Below the pieces are notes generated by a model. The model saw only the letters and a list, made by a program, of their open reading frames with translations. It ran no database searches and had not been told where the DNA came from. Positions 18,269 through 28,657 of a DNA stretch of 46,568 nt are shown here, in pieces. The first letter of the stretch is position 1. Each line of letters begins with the position of its first letter. The position numbers and the translations under genes were made by a program. Source of the stretch: an uncultured Blastocatellia bacterium. Lineage in GTDB: Bacteria > Acidobacteriota > Blastocatellia > Chloracidobacteriales > Chloracidobacteriaceae. Location of the stretch: the NCBI GenBank assembly GCA_937934745.1, contig CALGZC010000031.1, positions 1 through 46,568 of the forward strand. Reading direction: 5' to 3'.

Positions 18269-18883
18269 TTACAAACGAGGGCCGGCGTATGTCATCACCA
18301 GATAGGCTCGTACCTCCTCTGTTCCCTGATTGGCGTAGATGTGGGGAACATCGGCACGGAAGTACACCGCATCACCGGCCGGCAATCGGACAGGGGGATG
18401 GTCGCCGATGGTCAGTTCCAGACATCCCTGCTGGACAATCAAATTCTCGTACGTTCCTTCGGGGTGTGGCTCTGCCTGTTCGATACAGCCGACCTTCATG
18501 CGCAGTTCGTAAAACTCCGCCCGTCGTTCCCGGTCAAATGGAAACAACGCGCGGCTTTCAAATCGTCCGTCCTGCGACCGGAGGACTTTCGCCGACGCCT
18601 GGGGGAGGACGACAACGGCCTGCTCCGGCTCGTTGCCCAGTAGGTCGGCGAACCGCACACCCAGACCACGTGCAATTTTCCACAACACGGCAATGGTTGG
18701 GGCGCTTTCACCGGCTTCGATCTGCCCCAGCATGGCCCGACTCACGCCTGCCCGCGCAGCCAGTCGTTCTAAGCTCAGCCCACGCTGGCGACGCAGGAGT
18801 TCCAGGTTCTCGCCGACCCGCCGCTTCAGCTCAACTGCTTCTGATTCCGTTGCTTTTTCAGTTGCTTTCGTCTTCGGTTTCAC
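18269..18883 (-). CDS. XRE-family transcriptional regulator with C-terminal cupin
   Basis: A 204-residue regulator. An XRE helix-turn-helix occupies about residues 18-75 (LRRQRGLSLERLAARAGVSRAMLGQIE, then PTIAVLWKIARGLGVRFADLL), and a cupin ligand-binding domain fills the C-terminal half (QAEPHPEGTYENLIVQQGCLEL and PAGDAVYFRADVPHIYAN). HTH-cupin regulators often sense small metabolites such as amines, sugars or osmolytes. I chose the GTG at 18883 because the HTH follows closely and a GGA lies just upstream. It is transcribed divergently from the rrf2-suf operon with 148 bases between the two starts, so it may control that region or itself. Confidence 0.85.
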   Translation of the reverse strand: MKPKTKATEKATESEAVELKRRVGENLELLRRQRGLSLERLAARAGVSRAMLGQIEAGESAPTIAVLWKIARGLGVRFADLLGNEPEQAVVVLPQASAKVLRSQDGRFESRALFPFDRERRAEFYELRMKVGCIEQAEPHPEGTYENLIVQQGCLELTIGDHPPVRLPAGDAVYFRADVPHIYANQGTEEVRAYLVMTYAGPRL

Positions 18884-19031
18884 CGTCCGCCACCCACCCT
18901 GTGCACGCCGGCCACCGTTCGGCGGAAGCCGGGCGAGTATTGTTGACGAAAAAGTAATGTATTCAGTAAGGTGGAAAGCATAAGAATCCGCCACCGTCCA
19001 CAAGCGGTGGCCAGGCTTGAGTTTCACACCG

Positions 19032-19535
19032 ATGCGAATCACAGCGCAAGAAGAATACGGCCTCCGCTGCCTCATCCAACTCGCCCGCCAGCCTGAGGGT
19101 CAGGGTTTGACGCTTAAGCAGATTGGCGAGCGCGAGGGCATTTCTACGGCCAACGCCGGCAAAATTCTCTGGCTGCTGAGCAATGCCGGCATTGTCAAGT
19201 CGGCGCGTGGTATCAAAGGCGGCTACATGCTGGCGCGTCCGGCTGCGCAGATTACGGTCAGTGAGATCATCAGCGTTTTTGAGCATGCCGACCTGGAGGA
19301 ACACTGTAAAAACTTTTCCGGCATTCAAGCAGTCTGTGTCCACAACGCCGATTGCGGCATTCGTCCCGTGCTGCAAATTCTGAACGAGACTGTCAAGCAA
19401 GTGTTGAGCCAAATCACGCTCGCCCAGCTTGTCCATCACGAATGCGAGGTCAGTCAGCGGCTGTTCCAGCTTCAGCGCGCCACATCGGCGCCCGATGTCA
19501 GGCTCAGCCCGGCTTGTGCGCCGGTAAGTCTGTAA
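19032..19535 (+). CDS. Rrf2-family Fe-S-type transcriptional regulator
   Basis: A 167-residue Rrf2 winged-helix regulator. The wHTH covers residues about 1-70 (ITAQEEYGLRCLIQLAR, GISTANAGKILWLLSNAGIV, GIKGGYMLA), and three cysteines at 92, 102 and 108 match the IscR/SUF-regulator cluster ligands, so it probably binds a [2Fe-2S] cluster and senses Fe-S status. It directly precedes sufB (62-base gap) and is expected to regulate the suf operon. I use the ATG at 19032; an in-frame TTG lies at 19017. No operator could be assigned with confidence. Confidence 0.9.
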   Translation: MRITAQEEYGLRCLIQLARQPEGQGLTLKQIGEREGISTANAGKILWLLSNAGIVKSARGIKGGYMLARPAAQITVSEIISVFEHADLEEHCKNFSGIQAVCVHNADCGIRPVLQILNETVKQVLSQITLAQLVHHECEVSQRLFQLQRATSAPDVRLSPACAPVSL

Positions 19536-19597
19536 TGCTGACCGAATGATTTTTCGACAATTTTTTTGCGAAGGAAGTATGAGGTAGGATTCAACCC

Positions 19598-21034
<1,437 letters not shown>

Positions 21035-21090
21035 CGGCTTTGCCGTTGCGCTGGGTCCCACCGCACAACGACTGCTAAGGAACACATTTT

Positions 21091-21864
21091 ATGCTTGAAA
21101 TCAACAATCTCCACGCAGTTATTGACGATCGGCCCATCTTGCGCGGTGTCAACTTGACGGTTCAGGCCGGCGAGATTCACGCGATTATGGGCCCGAACGG
21201 ATCGGGCAAGAGCACGCTCGCGAAGGTTCTGGCCGGTCATCCTGATTACACAGTCACCGCCGGTGAAGTGCTTTACTTTGGCAAAAACCTGCTTGCCCTA
21301 GAGCCCGACGAGCGGGCGCGTGAAGGTGTTTTTTTGGCTTTCCAGTACCCGGTTGAAATCCCCGGTGTCAGCAATGCAACGTTTTTGCGCGCAGCTTACA
21401 ACCAGCTCCGTAAGCATCGCGGTGAAGAAGAACTCGATCCGCTGGAATTTGACGATCTACTCCAGGAAAAAATCAACATCGTCGAAATGGACAAGTCCTT
21501 CATCGAGCGTTCTGTCAACGAGGGATTTTCGGGCGGCGAGAAAAAGCGCAACGAAATTTTACAGATGGCCATTCTAGAGCCGAAGCTCGCTATTTTGGAC
21601 GAAACCGACTCCGGTTTGGACATTGACGCCCTGCGCATTGTGGCCAACGGCGTCAACAAGTTACATACCGACGACAACGCCATCATTCTCGTCACGCACT
21701 ACCAGCGGCTGCTGGCGTACATTCAGCCGGATTTCGTCCATGTGTTGCTCAACGGGCGGATTGTGAAGTCAGGCGGCAAGGAGTTGGCGCTTGAACTCGA
21801 ACAGCGCGGCTATGACTGGATTCGTGGGGAAGTCGAATCCAAGGTAGCAGGAGTCGGTGTATGA
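21091..21864 (+). CDS. sufC: Fe-S assembly ATPase SufC
   Basis: SufC is the ABC-type ATPase that drives conformational change in SufBCD. It has Walker [10 protein letters not shown], the SufC-specific [15 protein letters not shown] segment, signature [11 protein letters not shown] and Walker [15 protein letters not shown]. There are no membrane partners; it works in the cytoplasm with SufB and SufD. The 257-residue length is normal, and its stop overlaps the sufD start (ATGA). Confidence 0.97.
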   Translation: MLEINNLHAVIDDRPILRGVNLTVQAGEIHAIMGPNGSGKSTLAKVLAGHPDYTVTAGEVLYFGKNLLALEPDERAREGVFLAFQYPVEIPGVSNATFLRAAYNQLRKHRGEEELDPLEFDDLLQEKINIVEMDKSFIERSVNEGFSGGEKKRNEILQMAILEPKLAILDETDSGLDIDALRIVANGVNKLHTDDNAIILVTHYQRLLAYIQPDFVHVLLNGRIVKSGGKELALELEQRGYDWIRGEVESKVAGVGV

Positions 21865-23192
21865 CGGCAGTAGGAGCAGAAACCGTCAGGACGCCTAACC
21901 CGTTTGCCGACGCCTTTGCCGAGTTCCTGGCAGCGTCTGCTACCACGGCGCTCTGGGATCGGCGGCGCGCTGCCTTTGCCGTCTTTGAACGGCTGGGTAT
22001 CCCAACGGTCAAGGAGGAAGCCTGGCGCTACACAAACTTAGCCCCGTTGAGCAAGCAGGTTTTCCGGTTGGCAACGGCGGATGGGTTAGACACGGCGCTG
22101 GTACGGCACAGCCTGCCACTTTTTGATGAATCGGCGACAACGTGCTTGGTGTTTGTCAACGGGAGCTTTCAGGTGGCGCTTTCCGACCTGCGCGATTTGC
22201 CCTCTGGCGTCGCGGTGACAGCACCGGGTGAGGATCTTCATCTTCCGGCAGAGGAAACGCCGTTTCGGGCGCTTAATACAGCTTTCGTGCGCGAAGCCGT
22301 GGTCATTCGCATTCCGCGCAACACCGTTGTCGTCCCGCCAATCGGTCTGTTTTTCGTGACGGCGCCCACGGTGGATTTCACGATGACGCACCCGCGCGTC
22401 ATCATCGAACTCGGCGAGGCTGCCATTGCCACGGTGGTCGAAATTCACACCGTACTGTGTGACGACGAAGGTCGTTTCGGCGCACATCCGTACTTGACCA
22501 ACGCCGTGACCGATGTTCAGCTTGGTCAGGGGTCGAACTTGACGCACATCAAGATTCAGACCGAAGGCGGACACGCCTATCACCTGGCCGACCTGCGGGC
22601 TGTCATCGGGCGTGGCGCGGCTTTCACCGGCCATGCCCATGCCATCGGAGGCCTACTGTCGCGGCAGAACATCCAGGCTCAGTTTACGGATGAAGGTGGG
22701 GAGTGTCGGCTGTATGGGTTACAGGCCATCGCCGGGCATCAACTTGCCGACACCCACGTGGTTGTGGATCACGCCGTTCCAGATTGCACAAGTGAAGTGC
22801 TCTACAAAGGCATCTTTGACGGGCAGGCACACGGTGTCTTCGATGGACGCATACTTGTCCGGCACGGTGCCCAGCGCACGCATGCGCTGACCACAAACAA
22901 AAACCTCTTGCTTTCGGCGACGGCGCGCGCCGATACCAAACCACAACTCGAAATCTTCGCCGATGATGTCAAATGCGGTCACGGGGCGACGGTCGGCCAA
23001 CTCGATGCGGACGAAATCTTTTACCTGCGCAGCCGGGGTCTGCCGGTCACGGAGGCGCGGCGATTGCTGACGTTCGGCTTTGCGCGTGAAGTCAGCGAGA
23101 AACTCCCCATCCCTTCGCTGAAGGTTCGACTCGACGGCGCGTTGGCGGCGCGTGTTGAAGCATCCCCAGTGTCATTTCGAGAGGCTGAATGA
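21861..23192 (+). CDS. sufD: Fe-S assembly protein SufD
   Basis: SufD is the SufB paralogue that completes the SufBC2D scaffold. The 443-residue protein has the N-terminal helical part with [13 protein letters not shown], a beta-helix core, and the C-terminal motif [25 protein letters not shown] with the conserved Cys-Gly-His followed by [14 protein letters not shown], all characteristic of SufD. It overlaps sufC and sufS by 4 bases each, indicating coupled translation. Confidence 0.96.
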   Translation: MTAVGAETVRTPNPFADAFAEFLAASATTALWDRRRAAFAVFERLGIPTVKEEAWRYTNLAPLSKQVFRLATADGLDTALVRHSLPLFDESATTCLVFVNGSFQVALSDLRDLPSGVAVTAPGEDLHLPAEETPFRALNTAFVREAVVIRIPRNTVVVPPIGLFFVTAPTVDFTMTHPRVIIELGEAAIATVVEIHTVLCDDEGRFGAHPYLTNAVTDVQLGQGSNLTHIKIQTEGGHAYHLADLRAVIGRGAAFTGHAHAIGGLLSRQNIQAQFTDEGGECRLYGLQAIAGHQLADTHVVVDHAVPDCTSEVLYKGIFDGQAHGVFDGRILVRHGAQRTHALTTNKNLLLSATARADTKPQLEIFADDVKCGHGATVGQLDADEIFYLRSRGLPVTEARRLLTFGFAREVSEKLPIPSLKVRLDGALAARVEASPVSFREAE

Positions 23193-24442
23193 TGATAGCT
23201 CAGGCAGTAGCGAACCCGGTCAGGCTTGACGCCGTGGCGCTTCGGGCCGATTTCCCTATGCTCCGGCGCACAATCAACGGTTGTCCTCTGGTGTATCTCG
23301 ACAATGCGGCGACCAGCCAGAAGCCGCAGGTCGTCATTGACCGGATGCAGCGGTTTTACACAGAGGAGTATTCAACCGTCCGGCGCAGCATTCACCTCCT
23401 GTCTGCCGAAGCAACGCGGGCGTATGAGGAGACTCGGCGGACGGCGGCGCGACTGCTCAATGCGCCGGAGACGCGCCAAATCATTTTCACAAAGGGCACA
23501 ACCGAAGGCATCAACTTGGTGGCGCACGGTTACGGGCGGAAGTTTGTCAGGGAGGGTGATGAAATCATCATTTCGGCGACCGAGCACCATGCCAACCTCG
23601 TGCCGTGGCAAATGTTGTGTGAGGAGAAAGGCGCGCGGCTGCGCGTGATTCCGGTGGATGACCGGGGTGAGTTGATCCTTGAGGCCTACGAAAAACTGCT
23701 GAACGACCGAACGAAGCTGGTGGCGGTCGGGCATGTCTCCAATGCTCTGGGGACAATCCACCCAGTTGAAGAGATAATCCGGCTGGCGCATGCCCAGGGT
23801 ATTCCCGTGTTGGTGGACGGTGCCCAGGCTGCGCCGCACATGCCGGTGGACGTGCAGGCGCTAGACTGTGATTTTTACGTGTTCTCCGGCCACAAGGCCT
23901 GCGGGCCGACAGGTGTCGGGGTGCTCTACGGCAAGACGGAGTGGTTGGAGCGGATGAATCCTTTCTTGGGCGGGGGCGACATGATCGAGAGTGTCACCTT
24001 TGAAAAGACAACCTATGCGCCGCTTCCGCACAAGTTTGAGGCCGGTACGCCCCCCATCGCCGAAGTTATCGGCCTGGGGACGGCGCTGGACTACCTGTGC
24101 CGCGTCGGGCTGGAGGCCATTGCCGCCTACGAGCAGACCTTGCTGGAGCAGGCCACCGCACGCCTGTTGGCCATTCCCGGCGTGCGGATCCTGGGAACGG
24201 CACGGCGGAAGGCAGCCATTGTGTCGTTTGTCGTGGACGGCATTCATCCACACGACATCGGAACGCTCCTCGATCAGGAAGGGATCGCCATTCGCGCCGG
24301 CCACCACTGTGCGCAGCCGGTCATGACACGGTACGGCGTCCCGGCAACGGCGCGGGCGTCGTTCGCGTTCTACAACCTGCCGTCAGAGGTTGAAGCCCTG
24401 GGCGCGGCGCTGGAAAAAGCTATCGCCATCTTTGGTGGGTAG
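23189..24442 (+). CDS. sufS: Cysteine desulfurase SufS
   Basis: A group II PLP-dependent cysteine desulfurase that supplies sulfur for the SUF scaffold. It has YLDNAATSQKP near residue 36, the PLP lysine at residue 236 (SGHKACGPTG), and the persulfide-forming Cys374 in RAGHHCAQP. The family motif usually reading VHRGxHxL is VRRSIHLLS here, a mild variation. The length of 417 residues is typical. It overlaps the sufD stop and precedes sufU by 26 bases. Confidence 0.96.
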   Translation: MMIAQAVANPVRLDAVALRADFPMLRRTINGCPLVYLDNAATSQKPQVVIDRMQRFYTEEYSTVRRSIHLLSAEATRAYEETRRTAARLLNAPETRQIIFTKGTTEGINLVAHGYGRKFVREGDEIIISATEHHANLVPWQMLCEEKGARLRVIPVDDRGELILEAYEKLLNDRTKLVAVGHVSNALGTIHPVEEIIRLAHAQGIPVLVDGAQAAPHMPVDVQALDCDFYVFSGHKACGPTGVGVLYGKTEWLERMNPFLGGGDMIESVTFEKTTYAPLPHKFEAGTPPIAEVIGLGTALDYLCRVGLEAIAAYEQTLLEQATARLLAIPGVRILGTARRKAAIVSFVVDGIHPHDIGTLLDQEGIAIRAGHHCAQPVMTRYGVPATARASFAFYNLPSEVEALGAALEKAIAIFGG

Positions 24443-24468
24443 AGACCCCCTACCGCTCTGAACGAACC

Positions 24469-24918
24469 ATGAGCAACAAGAGTCTTTACGGCGAACAGAT
24501 CATCTACCTGAGCAAGCACCCGAAAAACTTTCGCCCCATTGAAGGCGCGGACTACAAGTGCGAAGGGGCGAACCCACTCTGTGGTGACCGGGTGACGGTG
24601 TACGTCAAGATGAAAGACGACGACACACTGGACGACGTTGCGTTTCAGGGGAGCGGTTGCGCCATCTGCATGGCGTCTGCTTCCATGATGACTACCAGTG
24701 TCAAGGGCAAAAAGAAGGTCGAAGCCGAGCAACTATTCGAGGAGTTTCACCGCTTGGTCAAAGGTGAACTCAACCCAGCGCAGGAGACGCACCATTTGGG
24801 AAAGCTGACCATGTTTGAAAACGTCAGTCACTATCCGGTGCGTGTCAAGTGCGCCAGTCTGCCGTGGCATGCCCTGCGCAACGCGCTAGAAAAGAAAGCC
24901 GTCGCCTCCACCGAATAA
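24469..24918 (+). CDS. sufU: SufU-type zinc-dependent sulfur transfer protein
   Basis: SufU accepts the persulfide sulfur from SufS through zinc-ligand exchange. This 149-residue protein keeps the conserved set: Cys38 with Asp40 (NPLCGD), Cys64 (GSGCAIC) and Cys128 (VKCASL), which are the zinc ligands and sulfur acceptor in SufU. It has the SufU-type insertion relative to IscU. Its presence at the end of sufBCDSU indicates the Gram-positive-like SufS-SufU pairing rather than SufSE. Confidence 0.94.
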   Translation: MSNKSLYGEQIIYLSKHPKNFRPIEGADYKCEGANPLCGDRVTVYVKMKDDDTLDDVAFQGSGCAICMASASMMTTSVKGKKKVEAEQLFEEFHRLVKGELNPAQETHHLGKLTMFENVSHYPVRVKCASLPWHALRNALEKKAVASTE

Positions 24919-24971
24919 GACCCCTTTTGGTGTCACGGCAGCTATCGGACTCCGCAGCCAGCGGACGGCAC

Positions 24972-24998
24972 ACAGGGAGGGGGGACCCTGCTCCCTGT
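24972..24998 (+). terminator. Hairpin downstream of the suf operon
   Basis: Eight-base inverted repeat ACAGGGAG (24972-24979) and CTCCCTGT (24991-24998) with an 11-base loop, 53 bases after the sufU stop. It has no following T-tract, so it may be a factor-dependent terminator or mRNA-end stabiliser for sufBCDSU. Confidence 0.5.
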
Positions 24999-25104
24999 CA
25001 CAGAAGCTTACCCAGAACGGTCGCAGCGCTTGTTGTCATCAGTCCAGCCTGGCAGGCGCGCTCGCTTCGCCGGGAGCGGCCGGATAGGATGACAAAAGCT
25101 GCGC

Positions 25105-25887
25105 ATGGGCATACGGTCGCGACAGATGCCACAGTCGGAGTTAGCCCCGGTTGCTCTGCGTCAGGTTCACCTGATCCGCGGGCAGACGCCCGTTCTCAAC
25201 GACGTGAGTCTCACCGTTGAGCGCGGTGAAATTGTCATGCTCTTAGGCGCGTCGGGGAGTGGAAAAACTTCCCTACTCAAACTTGTCAACCGGCTACTCG
25301 AACCAACCAAAGGCGAAGTGTGGGTGGCAGGTCGGGTGACGACAGCCTGGGATGCTATTCGCTTGCGACGGCGCATCGGCTACGTCATGCAGGATGCTGG
25401 ACTGCTGCCACACTACACGGTCGCCCGCAACGTCGGGCTGTTGCTCGAATTGGAACGGCGTCCGGCGGCGGAGCGCCGGGCGCGGGTCGCGGCGTTGCTG
25501 GAGTTGGTCGGACTTGATCCGGCGATCTACGCGCAGCGGTTTCCGGCGGCGTTGTCGGGTGGTGAGCGGCAGCGGGTCGGCGTCGCGCGGGCTCTGGCGC
25601 TTGATCCAGCACTCTTGCTCATGGATGAACCGTTCGGTGCCCTTGACCCGGTGGTGCGGGCGCGACTCCAACAGGAGTTTGCGGCCCTGGCGCGCACGCT
25701 GGGAAAAACCGTCTTGTTTGTCACGCATGACTTACAGGAGGCGCTGCGCATTGGAACGCGGATTTGCCTCCTCGCGCGGGGGCAACTGGTCGCCGATGCT
25801 GTGCCCGATGATTTTCTCCGGCACGATGCGCCGGATGTACAAGCCTATGTGCAGGCAGCAGGCTTTGGTGCACCGGCCCAGCGATAA
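25105..25887 (+). CDS. ABC transporter ATPase of the OpuC/EgtU osmoprotectant type
   Basis: A 260-residue ATPase subunit with Walker A GASGSGKT, Q-loop VMQDAGLLPHYTV, signature LSGGERQRVGVARAL, Walker B LLLMDEPFGALDP and the H-loop VTHD. The sequence around the Q-loop is typical of the quaternary-amine/betaine (OpuCA, ProV, YehX) group, but the C-terminal CBS pair found in OpuCA and ProV is missing. The start may be the ATG at 25105 or that at 25126; no ribosome-binding site separates them. It overlaps the next gene by one base (TAATG), so the pair forms one transporter. Confidence 0.88.
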   Translation: MGIRSRQMPQSELAPVALRQVHLIRGQTPVLNDVSLTVERGEIVMLLGASGSGKTSLLKLVNRLLEPTKGEVWVAGRVTTAWDAIRLRRRIGYVMQDAGLLPHYTVARNVGLLLELERRPAAERRARVAALLELVGLDPAIYAQRFPAALSGGERQRVGVARALALDPALLLMDEPFGALDPVVRARLQQEFAALARTLGKTVLFVTHDLQEALRIGTRICLLARGQLVADAVPDDFLRHDAPDVQAYVQAAGFGAPAQR

Positions 25888-27440
25888 TGTGGTGGTCATT
25901 TCTCGGTGAAAACAAAGCTGCGCTCTTGGTTGCCTGGCGCGAGCACGTCTGGCTGGTCATCGCCGCGACGACCTTGGCGGCAGCGGTTGGTGTTCCGTTG
26001 GGTGTCGCAGCGGCACGGTATGCGAAGCTGCGCGGAATGGTGTTGACGGTTGTCAACGTTGTGCAGACCATCCCGAGCTTGGCGCTCTTTGGGCTGCTGC
26101 TGCCGTTACCGTGGCTGGGCGGCATCGGGGCACGGACGGCGATCATCGCTCTGACGCTCTACGCGCTGCTACCAATTGTTCGCAACACGGTGACCGGCAT
26201 CCTGGATGTTGAGCCGAGCGTGCGGGAAGCCGCCGAAGCGTTGGGACTCACCGGTTGGCAGCGGCTGCGTCATGTGGAGTTGCCGCTAGCAGCAAACGTC
26301 ATCATAGCCGGCGTCCGAACGGCCACCACACTTGCCGTTGGGACGGCAACGATTGCCGCTGCCATCGGCGCGGGCGGCCTCGGCGCGTTTATTTTTCGCG
26401 GCCTGCGGCAAAATGACCACCGGCTGCTGATTGCCGGCGGCGTCCTGGCAGCCCTGCTGGCGCTGCTGGCCGATGCCGTTTTCATCGCTTTTGAACGGCG
26501 TCAGTGGCCGGCTGCACCACGACCTTTTGCCCGTCCGGTGGCGTTGGTGGCGCTGGCGCTGATCGTGCTGCCGGTCGCGTGGAGCTATTGGCTTGCACCA
26601 CCGGTCGTCGAACGCACCGGGCGGCCCATTGTCATCGGTTCAAAGGATTTTACTGAGTCGGTCATTTTGGCAGAGATTCTGGCGCAGCGCCTTGAAGCAC
26701 AGGGCGTTGCCGTCGAGCGGCGCTTTGAGCTAGGCGGCAACTTGGCGCATGAGTCGTTACTGGCAGGCGCAATTGATGTCTATCCCGAATATACCGGAAC
26801 GGCCTGGACGGCCATTCTCGGCGAACGCCCGCTGACCAATCCGGCCGAGGTGTACGCTAACGTGCGGCGGGCTTACGCCGCCCGTTTTGGCCTGACCGTC
26901 GGGCCGCCACTTGGATTTCGGAACGACTTTGCCATCCTGGTACGCCGCCAGACGGCGACTGCTTACAAGCTCCGAACGCTTTCCGATGCAGCGCGCGCAC
27001 CGATTCGGTGGCGGGCCGGCTTTGGGCAGGATTTCATGGCGCGGGCGGATGGCTACGCCGGGTTTTGTGCAGCCTACGGCTTTCACTTCGAGTCACCACG
27101 GGAAATGGATTTATCCCTCACGTACCGGGCCCTGGCCGTGGGCGAACTCGACCTCATTGCCGGTAATGCCACCGATGGTCGAATTGCTGCGCTTGATCTG
27201 GTCGCGCTTGAAGACGACCGCCGTTATTTTCCGCCCTACGAGGCCGTGTACGTCATCCGCCAGGCCGTGTGGGAAGCTACCCCTGTGGTGGCAGACACCA
27301 TTCGCGCGCTCGACGGTGTGATTGATACGGACACGATGCGACAGATGAACGCCGCCGTGGACGGCGCGCAACGGTCGCCACGCGAGGTCGCAGCAGACTT
27401 TCTTGCGGCCTGCTTTCAGTCAGGCGCATTGGCCCCCTAG
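25887..27440 (+). CDS. Fused permease and substrate-binding protein (OpuC/EgtU type)
   Basis: A 517-residue fusion. The N-terminal half (about 1-215) is an ABC permease with several membrane segments and the EAA-type loop AAEALGLTGWQRLRHVELPLA. After a further membrane helix (about 220-238) comes an OpuAC-like binding domain starting VIGSKDFTESVILAEIL and containing GAIDVYPEYTGTAW and GELDLIAGNATDGRI, typical of type F binding proteins for betaine, choline or ergothioneine. The same permease-SBP fusion is known in glycine betaine/carnitine systems and in the ergothioneine transporter EgtU. The ligand cannot be settled from sequence by eye. It works with the upstream ATPase. Confidence 0.88.
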   Translation: MWWSFLGENKAALLVAWREHVWLVIAATTLAAAVGVPLGVAAARYAKLRGMVLTVVNVVQTIPSLALFGLLLPLPWLGGIGARTAIIALTLYALLPIVRNTVTGILDVEPSVREAAEALGLTGWQRLRHVELPLAANVIIAGVRTATTLAVGTATIAAAIGAGGLGAFIFRGLRQNDHRLLIAGGVLAALLALLADAVFIAFERRQWPAAPRPFARPVALVALALIVLPVAWSYWLAPPVVERTGRPIVIGSKDFTESVILAEILAQRLEAQGVAVERRFELGGNLAHESLLAGAIDVYPEYTGTAWTAILGERPLTNPAEVYANVRRAYAARFGLTVGPPLGFRNDFAILVRRQTATAYKLRTLSDAARAPIRWRAGFGQDFMARADGYAGFCAAYGFHFESPREMDLSLTYRALAVGELDLIAGNATDGRIAALDLVALEDDRRYFPPYEAVYVIRQAVWEATPVVADTIRALDGVIDTDTMRQMNAAVDGAQRSPREVAADFLAACFQSGALAP

Positions 27441-27502
27441 CCGCGACGACAAGCCGGACAGGGCGGCCGCGGCAAGGAGCCACGTCCTCGGGAAAATCCT
27501 TG

Positions 27503-28204
27503 TCAGGGCAGGAGTGTTATGACCGGGTGGTGGGCCCGGCATTGCGCCGGGGGTGGAAGTGGAATAGGCGGCTCGGCAATGGCTTGCTTGAGTCGCCGCA
27601 TAAATTCAGCGCGGGGAATTTCCTTTGCACCGAACATCGCCATGTGTGGCGTCATCACCTCGATGTCAAACCACGTCATGCCGTGCTGACGAAAGTAGGC
27701 GACGGTTTGGATGATGACAAACTTCGAGGCGTGTGACTCGCGGTAAAACATACTTTCGCCGGCAAAGGCCCGTCCGATCATGACGCCGTACATCCCGCCG
27801 ACAAGCTCGCCGGCTGTGTTGCGGGCTTCAAAGCTGTGTGCATACCCTGCCTCGTGCAGCCGTGTGTAAGCGGCTTCGATCTCGGGGGTAATCCAGGTGC
27901 CTTGCTGGCGCTTACGCACGCTGAAGCGACAGCCGCGAATCACACCGCGGAAATCGGTGTTAATGTGAAAGGTAAAGTCTGCTTTCTTGAGATAGCGCGC
28001 CAACCGCTTGGGAATGTGAAAGTCTTCAAAATCCAGAATGGCCCGTTCGGCCGGCGCAAACCACAACATCGGGTAGCCTTCATGCGGCCACGGGAAGATG
28101 CCATTGCTGTAGGCTAACAGCAGCGAACTGATGTCCAAGTCACCGCCGACCGCCAAGAGGCCATGTTCGTCGGCTTCTTCGACTGGTGGAAACAAAATCG
28201 GCAT
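27503..28204 (-). CDS. aat: Leucyl/phenylalanyl-tRNA-protein transferase
   Basis: Aat adds Leu or Phe to N-terminal Arg or Lys of proteins, marking them for ClpS/ClpAP degradation (bacterial N-degron pathway). The 233-residue protein shows FPPVEEADEHGLLAVGGDLDISSLLLAYSNGIFPW, the GTWITPEIEAAYTRLHEAGYAHSFE core and AGESMFYRESHASK, all family landmarks. It faces the upstream transporter gene convergently. The ATG at 28204 has no strong ribosome-binding site. clpS is not in the window. Confidence 0.95.
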   Translation of the reverse strand: MPILFPPVEEADEHGLLAVGGDLDISSLLLAYSNGIFPWPHEGYPMLWFAPAERAILDFEDFHIPKRLARYLKKADFTFHINTDFRGVIRGCRFSVRKRQQGTWITPEIEAAYTRLHEAGYAHSFEARNTAGELVGGMYGVMIGRAFAGESMFYRESHASKFVIIQTVAYFRQHGMTWFDIEVMTPHMAMFGAKEIPRAEFMRRLKQAIAEPPIPLPPPAQCRAHHPVITLLP

Positions 28205-28353
28205 AGTCAGCAGTCGTAGGTCTCAGGGGATGGAAATCTCTGGCCTGGCAATCAGACCGGCGTCCGGTTATTTTCGCCCGGCACGAGCCTCTGCGGTGGT
28301 ACAAGGCTTCGGCGTCAGTATGCGCAACAACTCGCCTTCTCATCGTAAAGCTG

Positions 28354-28611
28354 ATGATACTGCAGATTACGGTCAAGCCCAATGCGCGTCAGGCCCGGCT
28401 CGAACAACTTGATGACGGCACATGGTGCGCTCACGTAACATCGCCGCCGGTGGACGGGCGTGCCAATGCTGAATTGCTTGCGCTGGTTGCCGAACACTTT
28501 CGGGTACCCAAATCGGCGGTGCTCCTTCAGCACGGGGTGCGCAGCCGCCACAAGCTGGTGCGTCTTGTTGCAGGCAGCGAACCCAAAGCGAAAAACGCGG
28601 TCAGGCGCTGA
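28354..28611 (+). CDS. DUF167 (YggU-family) protein
   Basis: An 85-residue DUF167 protein. The family motifs are present: ITVKPNARQ at the start, SPPVDGRANAELLALVAEHF in the middle and V-x-S-G/R-H-K-L near the C-terminus. These small alpha/beta proteins are widespread but without a settled function. It is divergent from aat and converges on the FGE-domain gene, whose 3' end lies about 46 bases away. Confidence 0.88.
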   Translation: MILQITVKPNARQARLEQLDDGTWCAHVTSPPVDGRANAELLALVAEHFRVPKSAVLLQHGVRSRHKLVRLVAGSEPKAKNAVRR

Positions 28612-28657
28612 ACCAGGCACGCCCGGCGGCCGCCAAGCCGGTCTGTGGATGTCACGC

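Noticed and set aside
18943-18972. TTGACG at 18943-18948 as a -35 box for the rrf2-suf operon
   Set aside because: No acceptable -10 hexamer at 16-18 bases; the best candidate matches only half the consensus.
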